From NCBI GenBank assembly GCA_963575645.1, contig OY754469.1, positions 22,524,001 through 22,588,000 of the forward strand: 64,000 nt of DNA, read 5' to 3'. This document shows positions 23,472 to 38,400 of the stretch, piece after piece. The stretch comes from Xanthostigma xanthostigma. Taxonomy: Eukaryota; Arthropoda; Insecta; Raphidioptera; Raphidiidae. Every line of letters starts with the position of its first letter. The stretch's first letter is position 1. The notes beneath the pieces were generated by a model. The model was given only the letters and a program-made list of their open reading frames with translations. It did not search any database and was not told the origin of the DNA. The translations under genes and the position numbers were made by a program.

Positions 23472-26400
23472 CTACGAATATCTGTATGGAGGATTCATTG
23501 CTCACGTGGGATTTATTGACTGTATTGAAACTATGTAATCTTTACAATTATTGCTAGGTATATTGGCAAGGGCGAGTGGACGATCTTCAATTCGATCTGA
23601 ACTCGAAATTATAATTAATTTTATGCATAAATAATATAATGATAATCATCTGGCAATTTTGTAATTAATAAAAACTAAAATTTAACGAATCTCAAGAAAC
23701 AACTGGCCTGTCGGCAACAATAGTTGTGATTGTAAATTCAATTAAAATTTTAGTCAACAATGCCAAAACCTCTTGAATTTGATTTATGTTACTGGAGATG
23801 TAGGGCCATGCGCCCTAATTTAGACTTAGCGCTTTGTCTGTACCCCGTACGACTAGGTAACACGCGTCTTGATCCCCCGACTAAATACACCCCGACAAAA
23901 TATCATCTTGACTAAATATCCTACGGGCAAAATATCCCCCGACATAATAACCCCCGACGTAATGACCCTGAATAAATATTTTGGTGAATTGAGAACCCCA
24001 TGAAACTGTCTATTGCTCTTGGACAGTTGAAGAAGTCATGTCCAAACAACTGGTCTGCAAGCTAGATATAATTTGGTAAAATTTTACTGAATGAACGGTT
24101 TCGATGGTGGCGAATTTCAAAACGCCAGCAACTATCTATTACTATAGGACAAAGTGATTCCCCTTTGAAACACACTTTTTTTTAAAGCAATTACGGGGTC
24201 GTGTCGATGCTAAGTAGTATTTGGTAAAATTCTACTGAATGGGAACATGCGAAAACGATAACAGGGTATGGGAATTGTTTCGTAATGACACGGGAAGGGG
24301 GAATGTGGGAGTTTCTAAAAAAACAATTCCGGGTTGAACGATGACGGGGTATGCGACTGTTTCGGAGTGAAACAGAAAGGAGGGAAGGGGGAGTTTCTAA
24401 AAATACAAATCCAGGGTGAACGATAACGTGGTATGCGAATTGATTCGCAGTGAAACGGGAAGAGGGAAAGGGAGAGTTTCTAAAAAAACAATTACGGGAT
24501 AAATGATAACGGGGGATGTGAATTGTTTCGCATTGAAACTGAAAGGGGAGAGGAGAGTTTCTAAAAAACAAATCCGGGGTGAACGATAACGGGGTATGCG
24601 AATTGTTTCGGAGTGAAACGGGAAGGAGTAAAGGGGGAGTTTCTAAAAAAAAACAATTACGAGGTGAACGATAACGGGGTATGCGAATAGTTTCGCAGTG
24701 AAACAGGAAGGGAGAAAGCGAAAGTTTCTAAGAAACAATTCCGGGATGAACGATAATGGGGTATGCGAATTGTTTCGCAGTGAAACGGGAAGGGGGGAAG
24801 GGGGAGTTTCTAAAAAAACAATTCCGAGGTAAACGACAACGGGGTATGCGTATTGTTTCGCATTGAAACTGAAAGGGGGAAAGGGAAGTTTCTAAAAAAT
24901 AAATCCGGGGTGAACGATAACAGAGTATGCGAATTGTTTCGGATTGAAACGGGAAGGATGAAAGGGGGAGTTTCTAAAAAAACAATTCTGGGGTGAACAA
25001 TAACGGGGTATGCGAATGGTTTCGCCAGGGCCCTCGCGCCCTATAGTGCGATGCGTGCGACGCACGCGGGCGGCACATTCAAGGGGCGGCAAATGGCCTA
25101 GTTGTGTTATGTTTTTTGTACTGTATAGAAAAAATATATAACTGATATTATATCAATTTTATTTGCATACTCAAGCCTGCGTGAAAACTCTAACGAGTAG
25201 TTATTTATTTTTTAATGAAATTCGAATTCGAAATATTTCGCGCGCAGTTTTCGATTCGATAGTTAGTTCACATCAGCGCGTAGACAGGGCGCCCCTATCG
25301 GGAGACTCCCGCGTATGTTTATATCTTAAATTTTCCTGTCGATTCCTGCAAGAGTGCGAGTGAAGTATAGTATTTTTCAATAAACAAATACTTTTTACTA
25401 ATTGATGAACTAATGATTATTTTGACTTATTGAATTATCTCAGCTCAGTGGTGAAACTATATTTTTCTCTCATTCATAAGTACGACAGGAGAAGAACGCC
25501 GTGAAAAATCGCACGGCACGGAGTAAACTGTTTTTGTAGAGAACAGTTTACTCCGCGGAGTGATTTTTTAACGTGAAGAGAGAATTTTTGAAGTTCACTC
25601 TGTAAGGAGTGAATTTTCAAAATTCATTGTTTAATGTGTTTCATTTTAATTGAATATATTTCAGAATCAAATTTAGCTCCATGCGTTTCAATGATTGTGT
25701 TTCGTTTTCGTGCTCGACTTTTTTAAAATCATTTTTGCTTAAAAATTATTACATCCCGCTTTTGTCCTGATTAAAAATTTGACTCGTTTTTACTTTTAGC
25801 CTATCATTTGTAAAGTATCTTTCACTGTTACATTTTTCACATTTTTATTTGTTTTCAAAAATTAATTATCTTATTAGTATTTTTACCTGTCCAAATCGTT
25901 TTGTAATGACGATGTGAAGTGAAGCATTGTTGCATTTCAGGAAAGTAATAAAAGAAAAAACCTTCGGATGCACAATTTCGGCAGTTTAAGAAAATTAGGC
26001 AAGAAGAAAAAACAAAATGTCTGATTCTATGAAGAAGTATTTGCAAAAAGACAACGAAACAAAGCACTTACAGTATTAGTTATTTAAGATTTTTAACGTT
26101 TTTCAATTTGACATATCGTCTAGACTCTAGTGAGTTTATTCTCCAATAAGGGGCGTCAATTATGAATCCGCACGCGGGCGGCGTGAGGCCTTACGAGGGC
26201 CCTGGGTTTCGCAGTGAAACTGGAAGGAGGAAAGGGGGAATTTCTAAAAAAACAATTCCGGGGTGAACGATAACGGGGTATGATGTTTTTAAATATTCAT
26301 GTCCATTTTAGTGCTTACGTCGGTGTGGGATATTTTGTCGAAGGATATTTTGTCCGAAGGATATTTTGTCGGGGATAGTTTGTCGGGGGATATTTTGTCC

Positions 26401-29400
26401 GAAGGATATTTTGTCGGGGTTATTTTGTCGGGGTATTTTTTGTCAGGTGTTGTAAAGTCGCGTAATCGTACGACTATACCATCCAACTACCTGTCCAGTT
26501 CGTCAACCAGTTTACCTATAAAGGCAAATTTTCACCTGTCTAGTAATTTTTATCGCTCTACTTTTAGCGTTATATGCAGTATAAAGGCGGATTCTCACGG
26601 CGCGTTTTATCACAGATCGCGCCGCGCCAGCTCGCGCCTACGCGTTGTCTGAAGGCAGTGGCGCGGAGCGGCGCGGGCTGGCGAGTCCTTACCGAACAAT
26701 GTCGGTCCCGTCAAAGGCGCGGCGGGTGCATTCGTGCCGACTCGAGCGCGACTGGTAGTGCGGGTGAACACGTCGTATTAAACAATGTTCGATCGTTTTG
26801 TGGTGTGTGAGGTAGGTAAATATGCAAATTCTTACACTTTTTGGCTATACTTAGCGAAGGCAGTCATAATTGTTAAAATCTCGTACAAAATTTTACGAGA
26901 TTTTGTTATTCTTGTATCTCGTACAAAAACTGTAAATCTCGTAATGGTACGAGATTTCGCGTACGTCTGGCAACCCTGTTAGTGTAGTTAGTACAATGCT
27001 AGATCAGTAACTACAATATTAGGAAAAAGTACGCTGCGTCTATGCGTGCTTCGGTCTGGATGCGGCGCGGCGCAACGCACGCCGTGAGAACGGGCGGGCG
27101 CGGGCTCGCCTGTGGCGCGTGCTCGCGCGTACAAATCGGCGCGGTGCGGCCTGCGATAAAACGCGTCGTGAGAAGCCACCTTTAAACATGCGACCATCTT
27201 ACCGGTCCCTACACTTAAAAATCTTAGATAAATCTCTTTCCTTGTCTAAGCATAAAATAATCTACAAAGTAACATCGATAAAATTTTCTGACTGTGTTGA
27301 CCGGCGCAGATTAAAAAAAAATATTTTTTCATACCGTGAAGTTGTTGGCGGACTTGCGTACGTATAACGTTCCAGTTGTTTCTGTGAGTCGTCCAGAGCC
27401 TTGTGTAGCTTTTTGATCTCTTCTGTCAGGTCAACACTGCGTTCATTAGACTCTTGACATAGTTTTTCCATCGAATGTATCGTTCTCTCTAAACGTTGCA
27501 CTAGCATCGATTTGCATTCAAGCGTATTAGTCAAATCGATCACTTCCTCAGTTTTGGCAGCTAGCTGTCCACTGAGCTACGGTAACAAATTCCAGTGAGT
27601 TATTTTATTGAAATCGTTCATTGACAGACGACTCCCCTCTTAATTAAGACTGTATAGAAATGGAAACACTACTTATCGGGTAGCTGGCGCCAGTGGCAAT
27701 ACTACTAAATATTTAAGATCACCAAAGCTAAGGTTGTTTATGTCTATAGTATCAATTCATAATTTCAGTTTGTTATTTAGTATTTTAACTGTTTTCCAAA
27801 TAACAGTTTCCCCCTTAAGAGTAGGTGATATCTGAAGTTGGTTAAAACATCGGTAAATTTACAACATGGACCGTTAAAATATGGCAAATTTAAATCATCA
27901 ACTATAAATGTATAGCTAGTTAAACAGACAAAGAAACCAAACATAGAGAAAACAAACACAGTAGTTAGAAAATGTAGATTTTTCAGAAATAGAGGTTTGG
28001 TGCTATGGAGATCTTAATCGTATTTTTAAAGCTAGGAAATTCGGACGATCAGTAAATGTAAGACAGACTATTGATCTCCTAAGCGATTTTTTAGGTGTGA
28101 AAGTTTACGTTTTTTTTTAAGTTGAAGGATCTGTAATATGAATCTTGGTTCATTTGGCGTTTACCCGAACACTAATTATTGTGAAAAGTGTCAGGTGAGC
28201 CATAATCGTTTTTGGGCGAGAAACTACAAATGTTTACAACACACCAATTTCAAAGTAAAGTTGATTTTAAAAAAATCTTCAATTACAAGCAAACAGTAGG
28301 TACCTAAAGTAACCAGATCTGGTTCGCACTTAAAAAATCGACTATGTCTATATCGTTTCCTGTGACGAATGACAATGTCACATCTGTTTGAAGATTCGGC
28401 ACATAGTGTGTATGAAACGTTGACATAATATTATGTTGACACATTTTGAATGGGCACACAAGTTCAGCAAACGTCACAAATCGCCAACTTTGACTTATTC
28501 GACACATGATGTTGGGTCAACTTTAAGAAAGATTAATGTTACCTCGTTGTATTGGTGCGTAATTTCCGATACATATTCTTTCATTTGCTGACATTCACTT
28601 TTCGTCATTTCTTTTTTTGACTTTATCAAGCCAATGACATTTTGACGCACCTTCAATAGATTTTCTAAATCTCTGTTTTTATTTTCTGCCAGTGTTAACG
28701 CATGCTCTTTTTCCATTAATTTCTGTTCCAATTCGGCATTTCTCTTTAAAGCCAAATCCACTTTATTTCGACTTTCGTGCACCTTATATAATTAATTAAT
28801 AAAGTAAAATCCTCGTGAATCAATAACTCATAATTTTGCAAATTGTATTTTCATCTATAGGCTGTGTGCACGAAGCCTATTAGCGCCGCTAGTGGGTAAT
28901 AGAGAATTATTGAACTAACTTTTTATGGAAATCGCGACATGTTTCTATGGTGATAAGTCAAAAACTTTAGTTGGCCATGATGTGTCAAAAAAAATGTAAT
29001 AAGGAAAACTGATGTTAATTTGTTTACACTGACAGCGGAACGTCAAATTAGGGCGCCAATGGTCTTTATTTTACTTAAATCGCCATCAGCGCAACAGCCC
29101 GGAACACAACAAGCATTTCCAGATCGCTTAGTTTTCCTATGTTTTCTTTGTAATTAAAAAACTTCATAAAATTATAATTATTTTCACTTTTAATAAACAT
29201 TGCTCACTGACATAAGGAAAATTGGAGTTCGAAGTTTCCCCTAGTGCTCACCACAAACGCTCGTATCGAAAAATTTGTAACTCCGCCTCCGTGCACATAG
29301 CCCATAGTTAATAAAGGAGTCGGGTTGACATCAATTACTTTAGATGACGACCCGATACGAAAATTGTTTAATTTCTCGTCTCGCCTCGCGACTCGGTTAC

Positions 29401-32400
29401 CACAAAACTAAATATAATCATATGATCATTATAGCAATGTTAAACTCGAAGATTTGACTATCGGCAGAAATCTACAGAGTGTCAAACAAGGTATATAATT
29501 TTGAAATACGTCTGTCTTTATCTAACATAATAAATAGAAAATGTTATTAGTCCCAGAGACGGTGATACTAAAGCTTCAGTGATATGATTAGGATTGCCAA
29601 CTCTCGAGAAGACCACCTCGGGAGAGTTTTAAGAAATCTAAATGGGGGGGGGGGCGGGGTTGAAAGAAAATCTCAATAATTTATTAATTTTTAAATTTAT
29701 ATTTAGTTTGCTTTTTAGCAGCATTTAATATTTGACGGTTTTTTTATCACAAAATCATAAAAGTTTTTACATGAAAAAATCGGGTGGGTGTTGAAAGAAA
29801 ATCTCAATTATTTATTGATTTTTAAATTTATATTTACCTTGCTTTCGAACCGAATCTAATATTTGACGGTTTTTTATCACATCATAAAAGTTTTTATATG
29901 AAAAATTGAAGTTTGTTAATATTTGTAATTCAGCTTTTACTAAAGAAATACCTATTCATTCGGTTTTTTTCCTTGCTTCGACGGATGCATATAATTTTAG
30001 AAAAACCGGAGAAATTATTGCATTCCGGGAGGTTAACCATTATTACCGGAGTCTCCCGGGCAATCCGGGAGGGTTGGGAACCCTAGATATGATAGTACGT
30101 TAATTGACGAATCACAGGTAGACTGAGTCATCAGTCAGCAGGAAAATGTATGGGTTGTCGGGCCTATAGGTTTGTAGGGCCATATTATAAGAGATGTGGG
30201 CTATTTTCAGTTCGCTATGTCGTACCCATCCTGATTTATTATAGTCCAGTGCATTTAGAAATATTTTATAGGTGTGACCCAAAAATTTCAGATACATTTT
30301 TCTTTTGTTGCTCATTCGAAAGGGTCTTTGATGGAGACCTTAATCATCGAAGACCCTTTCGAATGAGCAACAAAAGAAAAAATGTAGGTATCTGAAATTT
30401 TTGGGTCAATTCCTAAATGCACTGGGCTATTAGTTAGCTAATACCGTGCAGCTAATATTCAATAGCTACAGACCTAACACGGGATAGCGGAACAGAACGT
30501 GTCGCGAAATCAAATTATATTATGGCGGGATATGTTATCATTTACCATGGATGTAATTTGCCATTTACCTGTCTATGGCATTTACACTCAAACGATATTC
30601 CGCTAACATAATAGGTATGTTCCAAGCAGCCAGCAAACGGACACAAAACCGTCACCGTCATGCGCAGGTAGCTAAAACGTGTTGCAAAACTGATACAGTT
30701 TCGTTTTAGCTACTGCGCATGTGGGTGACGGTTTCGTGTCCGTTTGCTGGCTGCTTGGAACATACTTAATGTTATATCCTGTCATATAATTTGGTCCCAC
30801 GCAGCACGCTGCGTTTGTTCCGTTCTTACTGGCGTTATGTGGGAGTCTATATCAACTCACCATGGTTTTAAGTTCACTCAATTCTCCTTTATTACCGTCC
30901 CCCTTATTTGTCAGATTTTCAATTGTTTTTTTCATTTCATTAATTTCATTTTCTTGCTTTTCCGCAATTTCCTTACTCATTATTATTACGTCAGATAATC
31001 GATCAATTTTCCTCTGAAGTTTACTTATATATTCATCTTTTTTAATTAGTTGAGCTGTCCAAGACTCCGACGACATTTTGTCTTTTTCCTGAAAATATGA
31101 ACTAGCATTATAACATAATATCGAGACTTTTGGTGTACATATAACCGAACAAAAGAAATCGAAATAAATTACCGCCACCACTTTATCTATAGTTTTCATA
31201 AATCTCGCCTTTTCTTCGTTTTTCTTGTTTAACTTTTCTTCGGCCGCTTTGAGAGCAACACGCGTTGCTTGTAGCTCAGTCCAAATATCAATTTCCGTTT
31301 GAGTGTGAATCGTTGCTGAAATAATGATATGTATAATTTTTATATACATTTGAAAATCTAAACGCAGTGAATTAATTTATAGATATAAGTATATCGTGTT
31401 AAAATAAAATCTTACAGTCGACTTGTGTTCCAGAAATCATCTTTTTTTTCTGTGTCAGATCTAAGATTTGTTGATATTTTATTTCGAGTTTAACTAACTT
31501 ATCTCTGACATTGCCATATTTTTTTTCAAATTTTTCTTTTTCAATTTTAGCATCATTAGCGTATTTTTCAGAAGTTTCCAGTTTATTTTTTAATTCCAAT
31601 ACCTTATTGTCAAATTCGATTTCTCTAGTTGACAGCAATTCTTTCAGGTCTTTCATCCTAAACAGACAAACAACTCTCATTTTGTGGATTTACGATGAAC
31701 ACTTAGTGATGGATTTAAATTCATATAATATGTAGTACTAGAATTTAATCATTGCATGAATAATTATTTTTTTACTTCTATAGATTTGATATAAATGATA
31801 AATCACAGATACAAGTACAAAACCATTTTTTTTTGTAGAAAAATGACAACTCTGACCATTCCCTTACATTATACAGTTAGAGATATGATCAAATGTTTTA
31901 TTTCACCACAAACAATATTTTATTAAGAACTGAATATATTGCTGCATTTTCTGAAGAAAATTGCTATTCAAGGGAACTAAAGTAAATTAGTATACAAAAA
32001 ATTCGAAAAGCGGGGATTACTTATTTCTAAAAACAGTTGATACCTACAACCTACTTAAAATTTTAAAAATATAGATTGAAAACAAATTGACAAACATTGT
32101 TTTACTCTGATATGTTAAATGTAAATCGAACAAAATTAATAGGAAATAGAAATGCAAGTTGATCGAGGATTATCATCTGAATATTTAAAGTGTAAGTTAT
32201 CATCATATTAGTCAAAAAATGTTTTCAGAATATTGTTTTTGCTTGTGTAAAAAAATGGAAGAATGGCGATAGACCTAAGGTCAGATTTAAATGCTCGATT
32301 TCTGATATGACTTTCAGATTTAGATTTAATAATGTCATCTCTTTTCAGCTAAATGGAGATCACCATTTAATTGGAAAACAAAATATTAAGTTTTTTTTTC

Positions 32401-35400
32401 TCTTCAGACAAAAGATTAGTATTAAAAAAAATAAAAGGCACTAATATCCTGTTAACTTCTTATGTACTTAAAATAATGGCGGTTAGTACTAAAATGTCAT
32501 CTAATTCTGAACGTTAATCACGCTAATCCATCTCATTAAGTGTTCAACTTAAAATAAATCAAAAAAGAAAATATTTATCTTGTATGCGATTTTATTGTAA
32601 ACATCGGACATTGTATATCGAGGGAGCAATTGCAGATACGTTTGACAATTTTATGAAAATGTTCTAGAGAACTTATATGCTAGACAGAGAGCCATGTGTA
32701 TAATCCACCTAAGCTCCAAAGCATCGCGTTCCTTTTCCACTTTCGTCACGAGGGCGTCATTGAGTTTGCTCGACTTCGCGAATTCTTTATTTCGATGTTC
32801 ATATACTGTATCTCTATTCTTAATTTGAGTCTCGAGTTTCCTATAAAGAATTGATTATTATATAACTTAAATTATTAGTTTATTTTTCATATACTTTTGG
32901 AGTCAGTCGGGTGGCGGAACCTAGTGATCAGATCAAAATTTTTCGACGTTTCATACCCTTCTGAACATTTTGTCACCATTTTTAAAAATGTTGATGATTC
33001 ATTAACAATGGGAAATCCATAAGTTGAAGATACCACACGTCAAAATATGGTGACCATCAGGGCCCGATCCAGCTATTTCGACGCTCCGGGCAAAATAATA
33101 TTTGCCGCCTTTTACCCATGCGTTCCATAGATGGTGTAATTTTTTTTGTTTATCCATCTTTCAAATTTTCGCCGCCGATGCCGCGTCGCCCTCAATTTTA
33201 CCGCCCCGGGCAATTGCCCGGTTTGCCCCTCCCTAGATCGGGCCCTGGTGACCATTGGCGCAAACATGCCTCACCACAAGTTGATGGTTTCGGAAATACA
33301 GAGTGTTGAAAATTAAAAATCTAATGTTGTATGGAAATGTTGTAGGTATTAAAAGGATCTACAACTTTTATGAATATAACTTTTTCACATAACCTTAAAT
33401 ATTCAAAGAAATATTGAAAAAACCGTGTTTTTCGTTTTTAATTTTTATGTGAAAAAGTTATATTCATAAAAGTTGTAGATCCTTTTAATACCTACAACAT
33501 TTCCATACAACATTTTTGACGTGATTACGTCTTATAAATTGATGAATCACCAATCTTATAAATTGATAAAACACCGACTGCATGCACGAAAAAGTGTAAC
33601 GTAACGTTCCTAACGTTCGTAACGCGTAACGCGTAACGTTCCGCCTGACCCTGTGCGTGCTTTTTGCTAATTTCTCGCTCAATTTAAATCAGATCGGTTT
33701 GAAACCAGTCTTAAACGAAAGAGGAGAACATTTTACACAGATTTCGTATAACAGAATTTGCCTAAACAGTTTTTTTATACAAAATATAGAAAAATAGCTG
33801 TATAAATGCAATGTTGTCTAATGCATGGCGCGCGCGCGACGCGGTCGGTCGTCTTTGTTTGCCGTACATGGAAATTAGAAAATAACGTATGTCTTGTCTT
33901 AACATGAAAACGGCTGCATTTCTAATGTTTAATTCAATTTTTTGACATTAGTATTTTCTGAAATGCAACGCCTTCTAAGTTAACTATTGGAATAACTAAT
34001 TATTATTAGAACATAATACTTTGACAGTTGCAAACGTCACTTTTGACATTTGTTATCATTCCGACACCAAGGATAAGCGGATTGAAACCAAATTTTGGGA
34101 GGATGTTTGACATGCAAATATGAAGTGGCCTATTGTTTTTGGGGAACATCGGCGCATGCGTAAAAGAATATATCTCTTATAATGATGTTTTATATAATAA
34201 TAATATAGTTTTTAAAACGGTTTTTACTCTATCTATTTTTACTAGAAATTTTTGTAAATTTTTTGGGGAAAATCGGCGCATGCGCAAAAGAGATACATGC
34301 CATAGTTGTTTTTTATATAATAATAGTGTACTTTTTATAGTGTCTTATTATTCTACTTAATAAAATTTACCTAAATTTGAAGCGAAAGATGCAATATCAT
34401 AGATTCGAATTATTATAATTATTATATAAATTTAGGTTATGTATTACGGAATACGTTATCACGTAAAACTATCGTCCGTAAACCGACTTTACAGACAACC
34501 AATTTTTTGATTGGAGGTCAACTTTCGCCAGAAATAACGAAAAACCGCGTTTGACCCCTAAAATGCACCCCACACAGCCCTCCGGCCTTTTACGCATTTG
34601 AATTTTTGGTTTCTGTATTTCTGACGGCAGTTTCTTCCCTTCCTCATCATTCGTTTTCTGTTATTAATTTTGTCCTTGTCAAAAGCTAGCTTCACTGGTC
34701 TATTAACTGATAAACAAATTAAAAAAACATTGTTTCGGCAGGATTTTCGCAGGCAACCTTAGCGATCTTTCTTAATTATGGTCTTAACTATCATCTCTAA
34801 TTTTTTCGTTCGCCCACCTTATGACGACACATTTTCTGCAGCCGTCTCTTGGACTATGAGTTTTGTTGATATTGTAGCTATAGAAATCATTAATGTATTA
34901 CAGAAAATCGCTCTACATAAAAAACATACGAACATACCTTGAGTATCCGGTCTATGTTTTATTTTATAAGGAACGATTTTCAGTAACGCATTAATGATTT
35001 CATAGTTTGGTCAATGAGTGCTCATAAGGGGCATCTAGATGGAAAAGTCGAAAGCAGAACATTTGACTTAGGAACTTTGTTTGGACTAGTTAGGAGATAA
35101 ACATACTAAAAGTCCTTGCCCCTCTGAGGTACGCCCGAAGGGGGGGAGCACAAAGAAGGTCCCGTTTTTTGGTTTTTTGCTTTCATCTCGAAAACGGTAC
35201 GTTGTACGAAATTTTGTTGTAATACATAATGAAAGCTGATAAAATTCTCTACAACTTTAGTTTTCACACTTTTTATCTATCTCCAATCTTTGCCTAGCTA
35301 TGAGCTCCGAAAAATGGTCGATTTTTAAAAATATGTTAAATTCTCTGTAGCACATTGTAACAATACGAATTTGTCAAAATCATTTCGTATCGCTCATCCA

Positions 35401-38400
35401 CACTATTAAAAACACCCACACACTATTAAAAAATAACATAAGCTTTAACCTATTGGAGGCCCTGGGCACATTAGGATTATGGGGCCCCTATGACCTTAAC
35501 AGAGCACTATTTTGTTAGAATAGACAAAGAAAATAGATAAACAAGGTTCTAGATTCTAAGTCGAGGAAATGTGATATAAAATGCATATATTTAAAAGGAT
35601 CACGTTCCCAATTTTAACATGAAGGACACAAAAAAAATAAGTATATGAAAAATAGTTCACTGATGATTTTTGTTTAAAACAGTTTAGGTACTTAGTATAC
35701 CATTAAACTAGGGGGTCCCTATCGATCGCGGGGCCCTGGGCACGTGCCAGAGTGCCCAGTGGGAAAGAGGGCCCTGCGTGGAGGTACTCCCAGCTTATGT
35801 TATTTTTTAATAGTGTGTGGGTGTTTTTAATAGTGTGGATGAGCGATACGAAATGATTTTGACAAATTCGTATTGTTACAATGTGCTACAGAGAATTTAA
35901 CACATTTTTGAAAATCGACCATTTTTCGGAGCTCATAGCTAGGCAAAGATTGGAGATAGATAAAAAGTGTGAAAGCTAAAGTTGTAGAGAATTTTATCAG
36001 CTTTCATTATGTATTCCAACAAAATTTCGTACGACGTACCGTTTTCGAGATGAAAGCAAAATACCAAAAAACGGGACCTTCTTTGTGCTCCCCCCCTTCG
36101 GGCGTACCTCGGAGGGGTAAGGACTTTTAGTATGTTTATCTCCTAACTAGTCCAAACAAAGTTCCTAAGCCAAATGTTCTGCTTTCGACTTTTCCATCTA
36201 GAATTATTCGTTGATTAAGCTATCATAGCTACCATATCAACAAAACTCATGTATACAGGGGAGTCAGACCACCCGTATCAGTCGTTTTTTTCGAAAACGG
36301 TTAGTCGTAGAGAGTTGTGTCAAAAATCTATATTATAAAAGCCCTAATGAAGAATCGAATGGTGATATTTTTTCCTCCCGGAAAGGTCGGCTTCCCTGTT
36401 AGATTGCTCCGGAATGTTCAGAACTCCGGAATGTTAAATGGCACGATAGGTCGAAAGTGGTATTGTTGAAAAGATCTTTAAAAAATAAGCAAGTTTTGTA
36501 TAACATTTTTTTTTGTGACTGCCACCCCTGTTAAGTAATATTCGTTTGAAATTATTAAATTAACATGTCAGAATAACAAACTTAATTTTAAAAGTCGGCA
36601 TTTAAAATCTAGTTACATAATTAAACTATGTCCCAATAAGTTTTCAATAATTGCAATTTTTTTTTTTTTTTAACGGAAAATACTTCCAAGTACTCGTAAC
36701 ATATCGTTACCGGATTACAAGAGTGAGATATCTTACAAATTGGTGATTTTGAGATATGTGCACCAATGAATAGAAAAAATTCTAAATTTTCGAATGCTAT
36801 ACTCAGATATATTGTATGTGAAATATTTAACATTGAAAATGATTATAACCCAGTATGACACCAGTCTTTAAATGCGTACAATAAAAAGTGGAATAGTGGG
36901 ACATCTGGGAATATCTCAGTATGGCATTTACTGTAGGTATTACTCTTATTCAAATGAAAATATGTAATACTGAGATATCTGGTTCACTTATCTGAACTTG
37001 TTCGCAATTTCAGCTGTTAGACCAGTGCAGTTAGCCCAAAATCAAGTGAAAAGGGGACAAAATTAATAACAGAAAATGAATGATGAGGATGGGAAGAAAC
37101 TGCCGTCAGAAATACAGAAACCAAAAATTCAAATGCGTAAAGAGCCGTGGGGCGCGTTTTAGGGGTCAAACGCGGTTTTTCGTTATTTCCGGCGAAAGTT
37201 GACCTCCAATCGAAAAATGTTGTATAGCAATGTTGTAGGTATTAAAAGGATCTACAACTTTCGTGAATATAATTTTTTCACATACCCATAGAGATTCAGA
37301 GAAATATAAAAAAAAACCGTATTTTTCGTTTTTAATTTTTTTCTCCTTTTTTTTTTTTTTTTTTTTTTTTCGGTTTTTTGTTATTACATTGGCAAATTAA
37401 TTTTTTTATTCGAAAATATAACAGTTTATTTAGGACATAGAAAGGTAAGTCTCCTGAAAATTTAATGAAAAAAAAATCATTTTTGCAGGAGAAAAAAAAA
37501 TAAAAACAAAAAACACGGTTTTTTCGATATTTCTCTGAATCTTTAAGGTTATGTGAAAAAATTATATTCATAAACGTTGTAAATCCTTTTAATACCTACA
37601 ACATTGCCATACAACATTTTTCGATTGGAGGTCAACTTTCACCGGAAATAACGAAAAACCGCGTTTGACCCCTAAAACGCGCCCCTCGGCCCTTTACGCA
37701 TTTGAATTTTTGGTTTCTGTATTTCTGACGGCAGTTTCTTCCCTTCCTCATCATTCGTATTCTGTTATTAATTTTGTCCCTTTTTCACTTGATTTTGGGC
37801 TAACTGGACTAGTCCATTGGTAGAACATGATTAATAAAATAGAAATAACATACACTTGACAAATTCTACAGCAGTGTTGTAGAATTTTTCAAGTGTTTAT
37901 TTCTAGTTTAACCATTTTTTATTTAGTATATTATTTTTATTGTACTACAAAACATAAATATTTGACTACAAATCATAATGCAAAACTGAGATATTTTACA
38001 AAAGTCGCCAAATAATACAATACTAGTTTACAAATTTTTTGAAAAACATTAAAAAATGATGTCATGTACATTATTTTATGTAATTACATCAAGCTTAGGT
38101 CTTAATATGGGCTAATTTTCTTTTTTTATAAAAAAATGCTAATTTTATTTGTACACATTTTTTTAAATTCATTATGACTCAAAACTATAAAAATCAAGAT
38201 GTCCCTGTCTTGTAATCCTGTAGCGATATCTAGAAGAGCTCCGCAGTGTTTAGAAGTAAATTAAAGACAGTTTAATCATTTGTGACATTGTTTAATTAGG
38301 TAACTAGATTTTAAATGCCGACTTTTAAAATTAAGTTTTTTATTCTGACATGTTAATTTAATAATTTCAAACGAATATTACTTAACAGGGGTGGCAGTCA

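Noticed and set aside
25163..25363. 66-codon open frame inside the hAT element
   Set aside because: No transposase motif and a poor start context; the recognisable remnant is at 25951-26016 instead.
26574..27367. Arg/Ala-rich frames around 26.6-27.4 kb
   Set aside because: They arise from the GC-rich ends of an inverted-repeat element and have no family signature.
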